33,383 bases of DNA. Origin: Candidatus Micrarchaeum sp. (lineage in GTDB: Archaea; SpSt-1190; DYHY01). Location of the stretch: assembly GCA_020723935.1 (NCBI GenBank), contig DYHY01000003.1, positions 47,426-80,808 on the forward strand. Reading direction: 5' to 3'. Made by a program: the position numbers and the translations under genes. Shown piece by piece: positions 8,731-16,415 of the stretch. The notes beneath the pieces are model-generated. The model was not told the DNA's origin. It did not search any database and saw only the letters and a program-made list of their open reading frames with translations. Positions within the stretch are counted from its first letter, which is position 1, and the number at the start of each line of letters is the position of its first letter.

Positions 8731-8886
8731 TTACTTGCGCAGCTTGCTGCGCCTCCAGCTGTGCTGCTTGGGGTGGCTCCTCACCTTGCGATTTGTCTTC
8801 GCTATGACCCAGACGGGGACCCGCCTGTTCTGCTTCCTCGCCTTGATAAGCCTGATCTTCTTCGCCGCCGGTTTCGCGCGTGCCAT
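8731..8886 (-). CDS. rpl39e: 50S ribosomal protein L39e
   Basis: Read by hand on the reverse strand: [51 protein letters not shown] (51 aa); not in the ORF track. Confidence 0.93.
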   Translation of the reverse strand: MARAKPAAKKIRLIKARKQNRRVPVWVIAKTNRKVRSHPKQHSWRRSKLRK

Positions 8887-8914
8887 TTTTCCTTCGTTCT
8901 CCTTTCGCACTAGA

Positions 8915-9211
8915 CTATCTTCGTATCGTTATCCTCGTCTCCCTCTTCGGCCCCCTCAGCTTCCCGATGAGAGCGAGGAGGGTCTTCTCGTCCATGAGGG
9001 CCACGCGGCCGCTCTGGACCAGCTGGAAGACGAGCGCTTCCAACTGCTCGGCGAAGGCGGGATTGGCGAGGCGGATGTTGTTCATCCGCCGCCTCGCGCC
9101 CTCGTCCATTATCCTCATGAAGAGGACCTTCTTTGCGGCCTCCGCCTGGAGCGCCGCCGCCGCGTCTTCGGGCGCGGCGCCTTCCGGTCCCTCTCCTTCC
9201 CGGGCCGCCAT
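8915..9211 (-). CDS. PDCD5/TFAR19 family DNA-binding protein
   Basis: [44 protein letters not shown]; position next to S19e and L39e. Confidence 0.92.
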   Translation of the reverse strand: MAAREGEGPEGAAPEDAAAALQAEAAKKVLFMRIMDEGARRRMNNIRLANPAFAEQLEALVFQLVQSGRVALMDEKTLLALIGKLRGPKRETRITIRR

Positions 9212-9227
9212 CTGCGCGCTCCCCCCC

Positions 9228-9647
9228 CTAGTTCTTGGGCCCCTCGGAGACCTTCTTTGAGAGGGCGTCCAGGTATTTCCTGCCCTTGGCAGATATCACG
9301 CGCCCCTTGGGGCTCTTCGTGACAAGCTCGATCTTCTCGAGGCTCTGGAGGAGCGTTCTTATTACCTTCCCACCGCTCTTCACGAAGCGGGAGGGCTTCG
9401 CGCCGCGGTTCCTCTGACCCCCGTAGGAGGTCCTGAGGCGCTCGATTCCGACAGGTCCACCGACATAAGCCTTCCTGAGGAGGCTTGCGGCGCGCTTGAA
9501 ATACCAGTCCGACTGGCTCGGGAGGCGCGTCGCCTGCGGGCCGGTCTTCACGAACTTTGTCCACTCGGGCGGGGCAAGCTTGCTCTTCAGGTCGCCTGCC
9601 GCGGCCTCTATCAGCTTTTGAGCCGGAACGTCGTAGACTGTCACCAT
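9228..9647 (-). CDS. rps19e: 30S ribosomal protein S19e
   Basis: MVTVYDVPAQKLIEAAAGDLKS...PPEWTKFVKTGPQATRLPSQSDWYFKRAASLLRKAYVGGPVGIERLRTSYGGQRNRGAKPSRF. Confidence 0.95.
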   Translation of the reverse strand: MVTVYDVPAQKLIEAAAGDLKSKLAPPEWTKFVKTGPQATRLPSQSDWYFKRAASLLRKAYVGGPVGIERLRTSYGGQRNRGAKPSRFVKSGGKVIRTLLQSLEKIELVTKSPKGRVISAKGRKYLDALSKKVSEGPKN

Positions 9648-9675
9648 TTTGCTGGCAACTCGCCTTCCCCAGCCA

Positions 9676-9686
9676 TTTATATATGT
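9676..9686 (-). promoter_or_regulatory. TATA box of the S19e operon
   Basis: Minus-strand ACATATATAAA 29 bp upstream of the S19e start; 14/15 identical to the L21e promoter block. Confidence 0.6.
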
Positions 9687-9718
9687 GACGCAAACGCCCC
9701 CCTGGGGCCAAACGGGGA

Positions 9719-10048
9719 CTATTTCGGGAGGATTCGCCGGACGGTCCGCGTCCCGCAGGAGACACACGTCGTCACCTGCCGCCCGCCCTTCGCGATCCTC
9801 ACGATGCAGGTTGATCCCGGGACGAGCGGGAGCAGGCATTCCCTGCAAAAGAGGCGCTTCCTCTCCCCAAGGCGCACGTTGAACCGCGCGCCTATTTTCC
9901 TCGCGAGGCCCACATACTTCCTCGCCCTCTCGGGCCGGCCCTTCGCGCATTCCGTGGCAAGCTTCAGGAGGATGTCTATCCGCTCGTTCGCTATCCCGCG
10001 CGGGTTCGTTTCGTCCGGCTGCCGCTCCCTGCCCGCGCTCCCCGTCAT
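9719..10048 (-). CDS. rnp4: RNase P protein component 4 (Rpp21/Rpr2)
   Basis: NERIDILLKLATECAKGRPERARKYVGLARKIGARFNVRL...KRLFCRECLLPLVPGSTCIVRI...TCVSCGTRTVRRI zinc ribbon. Confidence 0.9.
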   Translation of the reverse strand: MTGSAGRERQPDETNPRGIANERIDILLKLATECAKGRPERARKYVGLARKIGARFNVRLGERKRLFCRECLLPLVPGSTCIVRIAKGGRQVTTCVSCGTRTVRRILPK

Positions 10049-10749
10049 TCCCGCGCCCTGCCCTCGTTCCCGGCGCCGTCGCCCAGCGCCGCCGAGATGA
10101 ACCCGACGACCGTCCCGGCGAGGAGCTCGTGGCCGCTCACAGTCACAGTCTTCGCCCCCTCGGGCCTGTCGTGGAAAGCCCCGTGCGGGAATCCGCCGAC
10201 GACAAGGAGGAAACCCCTGCCTTCTTCGAGCCCCTTTCCCAGCTCGCAGGCGCCGACGACCGGACCGCCGGCGTCGAAGACCAGGGCCGGCTTGCCGCAT
10301 TCCTTCGCAAACGAGGCGATTGTCCCCTTCTCCAGTGTCATGAGCGGGGCGCCTTCCAGGGGCACGCGCCCCTCCGAAAGGAGCTGCTCCATGAGCCCGA
10401 TGAACCTGCCGAAATCCTTCGGGGGCCGCGTGCCCCGGGCTATGCGGACGATCCTGTCCCCGCGAAGGTGCGCGGCTATCTCCATGCGCCCGTCGGTGAA
10501 CGCGGGCGAATCCGTAGCGATCGTGAGGGCGAGATGGAAGAGGTCAGGCCGGCCGCGCCGCTCGGCCTCGGGGAGGCCGGCCTCCCGCATCGCCTTGTGC
10601 AGGTCCGTGGCCTGCAGGATCATCTTGGATGGGTCCTTCCCCGTGCGCCGCGCCCGGGCGAGGACTATGGGGTGGTCGCGCAGCTCCTTTGGGAGGAGCT
10701 CCGTCTCCGTCTCGGCGATGAGGAGGGTGTGGCTTGCCGCGCTTTCCAT
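10045..10749 (-). CDS. nep1: Nep1/Emg1 SPOUT-family rRNA pseudouridine N1-methyltransferase
   Basis: ILQATDLHKAMREAGLPEAERRGRPDLFHLALTIATDSP, VRIARGTRPPKDFGRFIGLMEQLL, VVGGFPHGAFHD; ATGA overlap with rnp4. Confidence 0.85.
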   Translation of the reverse strand: MESAASHTLLIAETETELLPKELRDHPIVLARARRTGKDPSKMILQATDLHKAMREAGLPEAERRGRPDLFHLALTIATDSPAFTDGRMEIAAHLRGDRIVRIARGTRPPKDFGRFIGLMEQLLSEGRVPLEGAPLMTLEKGTIASFAKECGKPALVFDAGGPVVGACELGKGLEEGRGFLLVVGGFPHGAFHDRPEGAKTVTVSGHELLAGTVVGFISAALGDGAGNEGRARE

Positions 10750-10771
10750 GCGGGAAATCCGGCCCCGCCTA

Positions 10772-10780
10772 CTTTTATAA
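10772..10780. promoter_or_regulatory. Single TATA box between divergent nep1 (-) and metallophosphoesterase (+)
   Basis: CTTTTATAA lies ~30 bp from the + start (10806) and ~22 bp from the - start (10749); no second TATA seen. Confidence 0.45.
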
Positions 10781-10805
10781 TGCCAGCGCCGGAACCTGCC
10801 CTGCG

Positions 10806-11552
10806 ATGGAGATAGTTGTTGGGGAAAGGGCGGTCTTCCTCGAGGACACGAGGACCCTTGTTGTCTCCGACCTCCATGTCGGCTTCGAGATAGAGCTGGG
10901 GCGCGGCGGTGTCTTCATCCCCCCGCAGGAGGAGGCTTTCGCGCAGAAGCTCCACTCGATCTACAGGAAGGCGGGGGCAAAGAGGCTCCTTCTCCTCGGG
11001 GACGTGAAGCATTCCTTCGTCGGGCCCACGTACGACGAGGAGGACTTCGTCGTCGGGTTCCTGCGGGCCCTCCTGAAGGCGAGGATGAAGGTGGAGATCG
11101 TGCCCGGGAACCACGACGGGGACCTCGCGAACGTCGTCCCGCGCGGGATAAGGATGCACCCGGCCGACGGCGCGGTGATAGGGAACGCCGGCGTCTTCCA
11201 TGGGCACACCTGGCCAAGGGTTGAGCTCCTCTCGTGCAAGAACCTCCTTCTCTCCCACATCCACCCCGCCGTCGCCTTCGTGGACACCCTCGGGGCGTTC
11301 CACAAGGAGCCCTGCTTCCTCGCGACGACCCTCCTCGCGCCGCAGATGGCGTTCAACTTCCCGGGCGTGCGCGCGAACCTTTCCGCCCACGTCCTCGTGA
11401 TGCCCGCCTGGAACTCGCTCCTCGGGGGGGCGATAGTTCAGGACCTGCGCTTCGACACGGGCTTCTGGAAGTGCCTGGACAGGGAGGGGGCACGGGTCCT
11501 CCTAACTGACGGCACGCTCCTTGGAACGGTGGGCGACCTGAGGAAGAAATGA
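10806..11552 (+). CDS. Archaeal calcineurin-like metallophosphoesterase
   Basis: MEIVVGERAVFLEDTRTLVVSDLHVGFEIELGRGGVFIPPQ..., LLLGDVKHSF, VPGNHDGDL, HGHTWP. Confidence 0.88.
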   Translation: MEIVVGERAVFLEDTRTLVVSDLHVGFEIELGRGGVFIPPQEEAFAQKLHSIYRKAGAKRLLLLGDVKHSFVGPTYDEEDFVVGFLRALLKARMKVEIVPGNHDGDLANVVPRGIRMHPADGAVIGNAGVFHGHTWPRVELLSCKNLLLSHIHPAVAFVDTLGAFHKEPCFLATTLLAPQMAFNFPGVRANLSAHVLVMPAWNSLLGGAIVQDLRFDTGFWKCLDREGARVLLTDGTLLGTVGDLRKK

Positions 11553-12421
11553 TAGGGCTCGCGATATTCCTCTCCATCCTCTCGATGCTCATGTGGGCCG
11601 CATCCGACTTCCTGACGAAGTTCCTCGTCGACCTGCACGACCACCGGGTCGCCCTCTTCCTCGTCCAGTTCTTCGCGGTGGCCTGCGCCCTCCTGCTCCT
11701 CCCCGCGACCCTTTCCGGCGGGATCCCAACAGGTCCCGCCCTCACGAGGTTCATCGCGTTCTCCTCGATCTCCGCGGCGGCCTCGGCCGCCGCCTGGGTG
11801 TTCTTCTACAAGGGCGTGCGCGAGGGGCTGCTCTCGGTCTCCCAGCCAATATCCTCGCTCTGGGTCGTGATAACAGTCTCACTCTCATTCGTGTTCTTCG
11901 GCGAGAGGCTTGGGCTCCGCGTGGTCGCGGGGATGGCACTCTCGGTAGCCGGGATAGTGCTGATATCGCTCCCCGCCTCCGGCGACCTGAAGAAGATGAA
12001 GACGGACGCTGTCTACGGCCTCCTCGCGATGGGCGCATGGGGCGTCGGAATGTTCTTCCTCAAGCCCGCAATCCTCGACGGGGGGCCACTCCTTTCGACC
12101 GTGTTCGTCAGGGCGATGGAGTTCCTGTTCCTCCTTCCGGTATGCCTCCCGCACGTCATCGCCGCCCGCAGGAAGTACGCGTTCGGCGCGAGGAGGATCT
12201 TCCTCCTTTCCGGGGCGATCGGGGCCCTCAACACCGTCGCGTTCGTCGTCTACAACAAGGCAGTCTCCCAGGTGGGGCTCTCCGTGCCCTCTGTGATAAT
12301 ATCGGGCTCGCCCGCGGCAGTCGTCGCCCTCGCATATCTCTTCCACAAGGAGAGGCTGAGCGCCAGGCAGGCCGTCGGGGTGGCCCTGGCGGTGGCCGGG
12401 CTCGTCCTCGTGTCGCTCTGA
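11549..12421 (+). CDS. EamA/DMT-superfamily transporter
   Basis: About ten hydrophobic segments in two repeats; FFGERLGLRVVAGMALSVAGIVLI and LFHKERLSARQAVGVALAVAGLVLVSL. Confidence 0.88.
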   Translation: MIGLAIFLSILSMLMWAASDFLTKFLVDLHDHRVALFLVQFFAVACALLLLPATLSGGIPTGPALTRFIAFSSISAAASAAAWVFFYKGVREGLLSVSQPISSLWVVITVSLSFVFFGERLGLRVVAGMALSVAGIVLISLPASGDLKKMKTDAVYGLLAMGAWGVGMFFLKPAILDGGPLLSTVFVRAMEFLFLLPVCLPHVIAARRKYAFGARRIFLLSGAIGALNTVAFVVYNKAVSQVGLSVPSVIISGSPAAVVALAYLFHKERLSARQAVGVALAVAGLVLVSL

Positions 12422-12423
12422 AA
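12399..12423. repeat. 25-bp direct repeat, copy 1 (native 3' end of the EamA gene)
   Basis: GGCTCGTCCTCGTGTCGCTCTGAAA, identical to 13351-13375. Confidence 0.95.
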
Positions 12424-13350
12424 TTTCTTAATATACACGGGTTATACACCTAGTAGAGCGACAATTTTGCTTCTAACTGTCTCGGCGGTAGGAATCTCCA
12501 TTAAACCATATCCTGCAATTGTTTCGCCGTCGTCTTTTTTCCTTAATTTTGGTTTAACGTAGGTTGAGAACAAGTGTTCACTTCGTTTGCGTCCCTTTAG
12601 GGCATCATTACATATTCCAGCTACATAATCTGCTAATTGTATGCCTACACTGTGATGTGAAAATTCAAAACTCATGCTGTCTTTTACATGACTGTATTTT
12701 TTTACGAAATCTCCCTTTTGAACGACCTCCACATATTTGTTTCTAAGTAGCTTTTCGCATTTAGGCTCCAGCGCATCTAGAAAAAATACCGCAACAGCAT
12801 CCTTATTGCCTTTGCCTTGGCGTAGCTCCATCTCCACTCTTTGCAACAAGTCTTGGATGTGCCATTCCAATATTGAGTTTTTACGGGCTTTAGTTGCGTT
12901 GTTATCTGTAACAGTTAGAATAATTTTACAGAAGGATAACCCGCCAATTACTTTAAGTGTTTCTTCTACGAACTCGAACAAATCCGTAAATCGGTGGCCG
13001 CTCAAAAACCCATACGGAGATCTCGCAGGAATGTTCTTATTGTTTTGCTCACGCGAACGGATACCCCACAAGTAAGAATATTTTACTTCGTGCTCGAGTG
13101 GTATTGAGTATTTTTTTCCAGTGTATTTACAGCTGAGCGGAATTTTCTCCAGTCGTTTACAGTCATTAGAACATTGGCTCGCAGATAGTATCGGTCACGC
13201 GTACGTCCCGGCACTACTTTATTGCCCACATATGAACCTGATTCGTCACTAAAAACGAAATATGTAGTAGTCATTTTGACTAAAACATGTAATTCTCTTT
13301 ACAACTTATATATTCCCCGTTCTTTTTCTGACCGGCCCCGGCCGCGATGA
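12424..13350. mobile_element. Putative inserted AT-rich cassette carrying a DUF3800 gene
   Basis: Abrupt AT-rich composition in a GC-rich window, bounded by 25-bp perfect direct repeats; no recombinase found. Confidence 0.5.
12442..13274 (-). pseudogene. DUF3800-domain protein, frame-disrupted by -1 at an A7 run
   Basis: ORFs 13083-13274 (MTTTYFVFSDESGSY...) and 12442-13071 join as ...VNTLEKKYSIPLEHEVKYSYLWGIRSREQ... if the A7 run (minus strand, ~13110-13116) is A8. Confidence 0.8.
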
Positions 13351-13375
13351 GGCTCGTCCTCGTGTCGCTCTGAAA
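13351..13375. repeat. 25-bp direct repeat, copy 2
   Basis: GGCTCGTCCTCGTGTCGCTCTGAAA, identical to 12399-12423. Confidence 0.95.
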
Positions 13376-13431
13376 GCAGCGCGCCCTAAGATAGTGAGCG
13401 CTTCCCCGGCCCTTGCTGGGGATGGCGCGTA

Positions 13432-14754
13432 TCAGATGCTCAGCGCTTCCCCGTCGTGCAGGAGGTGCACTTGCTCCTCCCGGAAGCCTACGGCCTCTGC
13501 CCTCTTCCTCGCGCGGATGAGCTTCTCTATGCCCCCGTGCGCGGGTATCAGGTTCTTGGGCTTCACTATCTTTAGGAACCTGTCGATGTCCCCACCCGAC
13601 GCGTGGCCCGAGACGTGGAGGCCCAGGTGCACGTGCGCGCCGCGGCTCCTGATGCTCCCTTCTATCTCCTTCCTGCACGCGAGGTTGACTGGTGTGGGTA
13701 TCGCCTCCGAGCAGAAGAGGATGTTGTCGTCCCTTGTGAATGTGTAGGGGAGGACGCCCCTGGACATCCTGTCCAGGATGCTCCCGGGCTCACCCTGGTT
13801 CCCCGTCGTTATGAGCATGAACTCGCTCTTGTTGTTCGGGGTAATCTTCCTGAGGACCGCTTCCACGGTCTTCGACCTCCCCCAGACGCTCGCGCGCCTG
13901 AGGTTGATGAGCTTGAGGGCCTTCGCGGAATCCATATATTTCTCCATGCTCCGCCCGAGGAGGAGGACCTTCCTCTTCTGCCTCTCGCCCGCGTCTATCA
14001 GCGTCTGCAGGCGGCCGATGTGGGATGCGAACGTCGTCGCGATTATCCCCTCGCCCTTGAGGCCGGCTATCATCTCTTCTATCTTCTGTTTGGCCCAGCT
14101 CTCGCTCTGGGTGGGCTCGTCGCGCTCAATGCGCGTCGTGTCGTAGATGACGCCCTTCACTAAGCCCTTGTCGCCCAGCTGCTGGAGCCGGTTGATGTTG
14201 GTCTTGGTCGAGAGGACGGGCGTCGGATCGAACCTCCAGTCGAGGGCGTAGAGGAAGACCCCCTCGTGCGTGTGCACCGCGAGTATCGCGTGGTCGGGTA
14301 TCGAGTGCGCCGCGGCGATGAACTCGACGACGAAGTTCTTCCCGCAGGAGACCTTGCTGCCGTACGTGACGGTGCGAAGGTCCGGCCCCTTGCCCTTGTA
14401 CTTGACCTCGTCCTCCATCTGCCTCTTGAATATCTCGGCCGTGAACGGGGTCATGTAGAACGGCGCCCCTGGGAACAGGCCCATGAGCTTGGTCCCCGCG
14501 CCGACATGGTCCAGGTGCCCATGGCTCACGAACACCCCCACGATTTTCTGCTTTATCCCGTCGAGGCGCCTGTAGTCGGGGATCGCCCCGATGGAGAGCA
14601 TCTCGGAGCGGCTCATTCTCGCGATGTCATAGTCCTCGCCCATGAGGCGCTCCACGTGCAGGCCGAGGTCGATCACTATCGCCTCGTCCCCGACGGCCAC
14701 CACCGTCATGTTCTTCCCTATCTCGTCAAAACCACCTATTGCAGTTATTTCCAT
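13432..14754 (-). CDS. rnj: aRNase J-type beta-CASP metallo-beta-lactamase ribonuclease
   Basis: AIGGFDEIGKNMTVV, VSHGHLDHVGA, AAHSIPDHAILAVHTHEG, ALDWRFDPTP, TTGNQGEPGSILDRMSRG, VSGHASGGDI, PAHGG. Confidence 0.93.
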   Translation of the reverse strand: MEITAIGGFDEIGKNMTVVAVGDEAIVIDLGLHVERLMGEDYDIARMSRSEMLSIGAIPDYRRLDGIKQKIVGVFVSHGHLDHVGAGTKLMGLFPGAPFYMTPFTAEIFKRQMEDEVKYKGKGPDLRTVTYGSKVSCGKNFVVEFIAAAHSIPDHAILAVHTHEGVFLYALDWRFDPTPVLSTKTNINRLQQLGDKGLVKGVIYDTTRIERDEPTQSESWAKQKIEEMIAGLKGEGIIATTFASHIGRLQTLIDAGERQKRKVLLLGRSMEKYMDSAKALKLINLRRASVWGRSKTVEAVLRKITPNNKSEFMLITTGNQGEPGSILDRMSRGVLPYTFTRDDNILFCSEAIPTPVNLACRKEIEGSIRSRGAHVHLGLHVSGHASGGDIDRFLKIVKPKNLIPAHGGIEKLIRARKRAEAVGFREEQVHLLHDGEALSI

Positions 14755-15101
14755 TTTCTTATTGTCACCTGATTGAGTTGCTTTGCGTTTTCCATTGTCT
14801 TTTCGCTTTTAATTGTGCGTGGCGCCCCGGGAGGCCGCGGGAAGAACTGTTGTCTCTTGCTCGCGCGGGCCCCTTTCCTGACTCCCGCTCGTTTTTCTCT
14901 GTGTTTTCGTTTGTCTTGCTGTCTGTTGGCCGCTGCAATGAACTTCCGCGTTACTGCGCAAAGGAAGCCTTCGATAGAAAGCCGCTTGGCTGGTGTGCTG
15001 CGAAACGTTAATGCTGTGCTGGCCGATTGCCCCGCAGGCGCCCTTAAATTTATTTCCATTTTGCCCGAAAGGGGCCAAACGCGCAGAATCCGGAAAGAAA
15101 A

Positions 15102-15110
15102 CCTTTATGT
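15102..15110 (+). promoter_or_regulatory. Promoter of tsr3/L40e
   Basis: CGGAAAGAAAA-CCTTTATGT (BRE-like then TATA) ends 25 bp before ATG 15135. Confidence 0.5.
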
Positions 15111-15134
15111 TCCCCTCCGGCGGGCCCCCTGCCG

Positions 15135-15662
15135 ATGGAAGACTTGCGGCTCTTGCTCGTCCATACGCACCAGTGCGACCCCAGGAAATGCACTGGGGAG
15201 CGCGTCCTCTCCCGGGGCCTCGCCAAGGAGGCCGCGGCGCCCGCGGGGATACTGCTTGACCCATTCTCGGAAGAGGCGCTCTCCGCCGAGGACCTTCCGG
15301 CCGCTGAAAGGGAGGGTGTCTCGGTCCTGGACTGCTCTTGGAACGAGATTTCCCGCACGAAGAGCTTCCCCGAGATACCGCGCGCGGTGGCGCGCCGGGC
15401 GCTCCCCTACCTAGTGCCGGCGAACCCGGTGAATTTCGGGCGCCCAACGAAGCTTTCCACCGTCGAGGCTTTCGCCGGGGCGGCCTGGATCCTCGGGAGA
15501 AGGCAGCAGGCCGAGATACTCATGTACGCCTTCAAGTGGGGCGCGACGTTCATAGACCTCAACCGGGAGCTCCTGGACCTCTACGCGGCCGCAAGGACCC
15601 GAAAGGAACTCTTAAAAACCCAGGAAAAGGTCCTGTCCTTGATAAGAAATGGCAGTTCCTAA
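15135..15662 (+). CDS. tsr3: Tsr3 (DUF367) 18S/16S rRNA aminocarboxypropyltransferase
   Basis: HTHQCDPRKCTGERVLSRGLA, VLDCSWNEI, RALPYLVPANPVNFGRPTKLSTVEAFAGAAWILG, FKWGATFIDLNRELLDLY. Confidence 0.92.
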   Translation: MEDLRLLLVHTHQCDPRKCTGERVLSRGLAKEAAAPAGILLDPFSEEALSAEDLPAAEREGVSVLDCSWNEISRTKSFPEIPRAVARRALPYLVPANPVNFGRPTKLSTVEAFAGAAWILGRRQQAEILMYAFKWGATFIDLNRELLDLYAAARTRKELLKTQEKVLSLIRNGSS

Positions 15663-15828
15663 TCCCGTGACGCAGGGGCGCCTCTTCAAGGGCGTCTTCA
15701 TCTGCATGAGGTGTAACTGCAAGATGCGCTCGGACCCGATCAGGGTGAAGCGCGGCCTCGTCATCTGCAGGAAATGCGGCTACAAGGGCCTGAGGCCCAA
15801 GAAGCGCCTTGTCAAGGCAAAGGCATAG
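15649..15828 (+). CDS. rpl40e: 50S ribosomal protein L40e
   Basis: Read by hand: MAVPNPVTQGRLFKGVFICMRCNCKMRSDPIRVKRGLVICRKCGYKGLRPKKRLVKAKA; CxxC x n CxxC zinc ribbon; overlaps tsr3 end. Confidence 0.93.
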   Translation: MAVPNPVTQGRLFKGVFICMRCNCKMRSDPIRVKRGLVICRKCGYKGLRPKKRLVKAKA

Positions 15829-15882
15829 TCGGTCCGGCGCGCCGCAACGACTCCTCTGTCTGGAGCGCGAGCGCAGCCCTGC

Positions 15883-16344
15883 TCAGGCGGAGATGTCGGC
15901 GATCCGCGCTATCCTGTTGTGCTTGAGAATCTGCGCGGGCGCAAGCTTGAGGCCGGCGAACTTTGTGCCCGCCGAGCCGACGACGAGGCCCTTTTCCATC
16001 ACCTTCTTGTCCACGAGGACGGGCAAGGGGAGGAAGACGGGCGGGATCTCGCCTATCCCTGCGCCCAGCTTCTCCTGCAGGTCGGCAAGCTTGGCCATCT
16101 TGTGCGTGGGGAGCTTCTTCTTGAAATCTAGCTTCGAGTTCCCTAGAAGTATCGCTACGACCACAGTCCCGCCTTCCTTCTCTGGCATCAGGAGGAGCGC
16201 TTTCAGGATGCTTTCCACCGGGACGCCCGCCGCCTTTGCCGCGTCCTCAGACTTCGCGCCGTCGGTTTCCGGATGCTCGACTATCTCGGCAGAGAGCTCG
16301 CCCGACGCGATGGCTTCCCTTATTCTGGAAAGGTAGTCTCCCAT
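15883..16344 (-). CDS. YbaK/ProX-type aminoacyl-tRNA deacylase
   Basis: IVEHPETDGAKSEDAAKAAGVPVESILKALLL...VVAILLGNSKLDFKK...GAGIGEIPPVFLPLPVLVDKKVMEKGLVVGSAGTKFAGLKLAP. Confidence 0.85.
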   Translation of the reverse strand: MGDYLSRIREAIASGELSAEIVEHPETDGAKSEDAAKAAGVPVESILKALLLMPEKEGGTVVVAILLGNSKLDFKKKLPTHKMAKLADLQEKLGAGIGEIPPVFLPLPVLVDKKVMEKGLVVGSAGTKFAGLKLAPAQILKHNRIARIADISA

Positions 16345-16369
16345 GCTGCCCACCGGGCCGGGCGCCCCC

Positions 16370-16398
16370 AGAGTGTTGCTATATAAATGCAACATTCT
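16370..16398. promoter_or_regulatory. 29-bp inverted repeat centred on a TATA box between divergent genes
   Basis: AGAGTGTTGC-TATATAAAT-GCAACATTCT, 9 of 10 arm positions complementary; 36 bp and ~29 bp from the two start codons. Confidence 0.65.
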
Positions 16399-16415
16399 GG
16401 AGGTGCCAACCATAG

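Noticed and set aside
12424-12470. Terminal inverted repeats at the ends of the DUF3800 cassette
   Set aside because: The inner sequences next to the two direct repeats were compared by eye and show no convincing inverted complementarity, so a classical transposon is not supported.
14745-15059. 104-aa minus-strand ORF just upstream of aRNase J
   Set aside because: No family resemblance, Arg/Lys/Ala-rich composition and no convincing start; treated as non-coding leader sequence.
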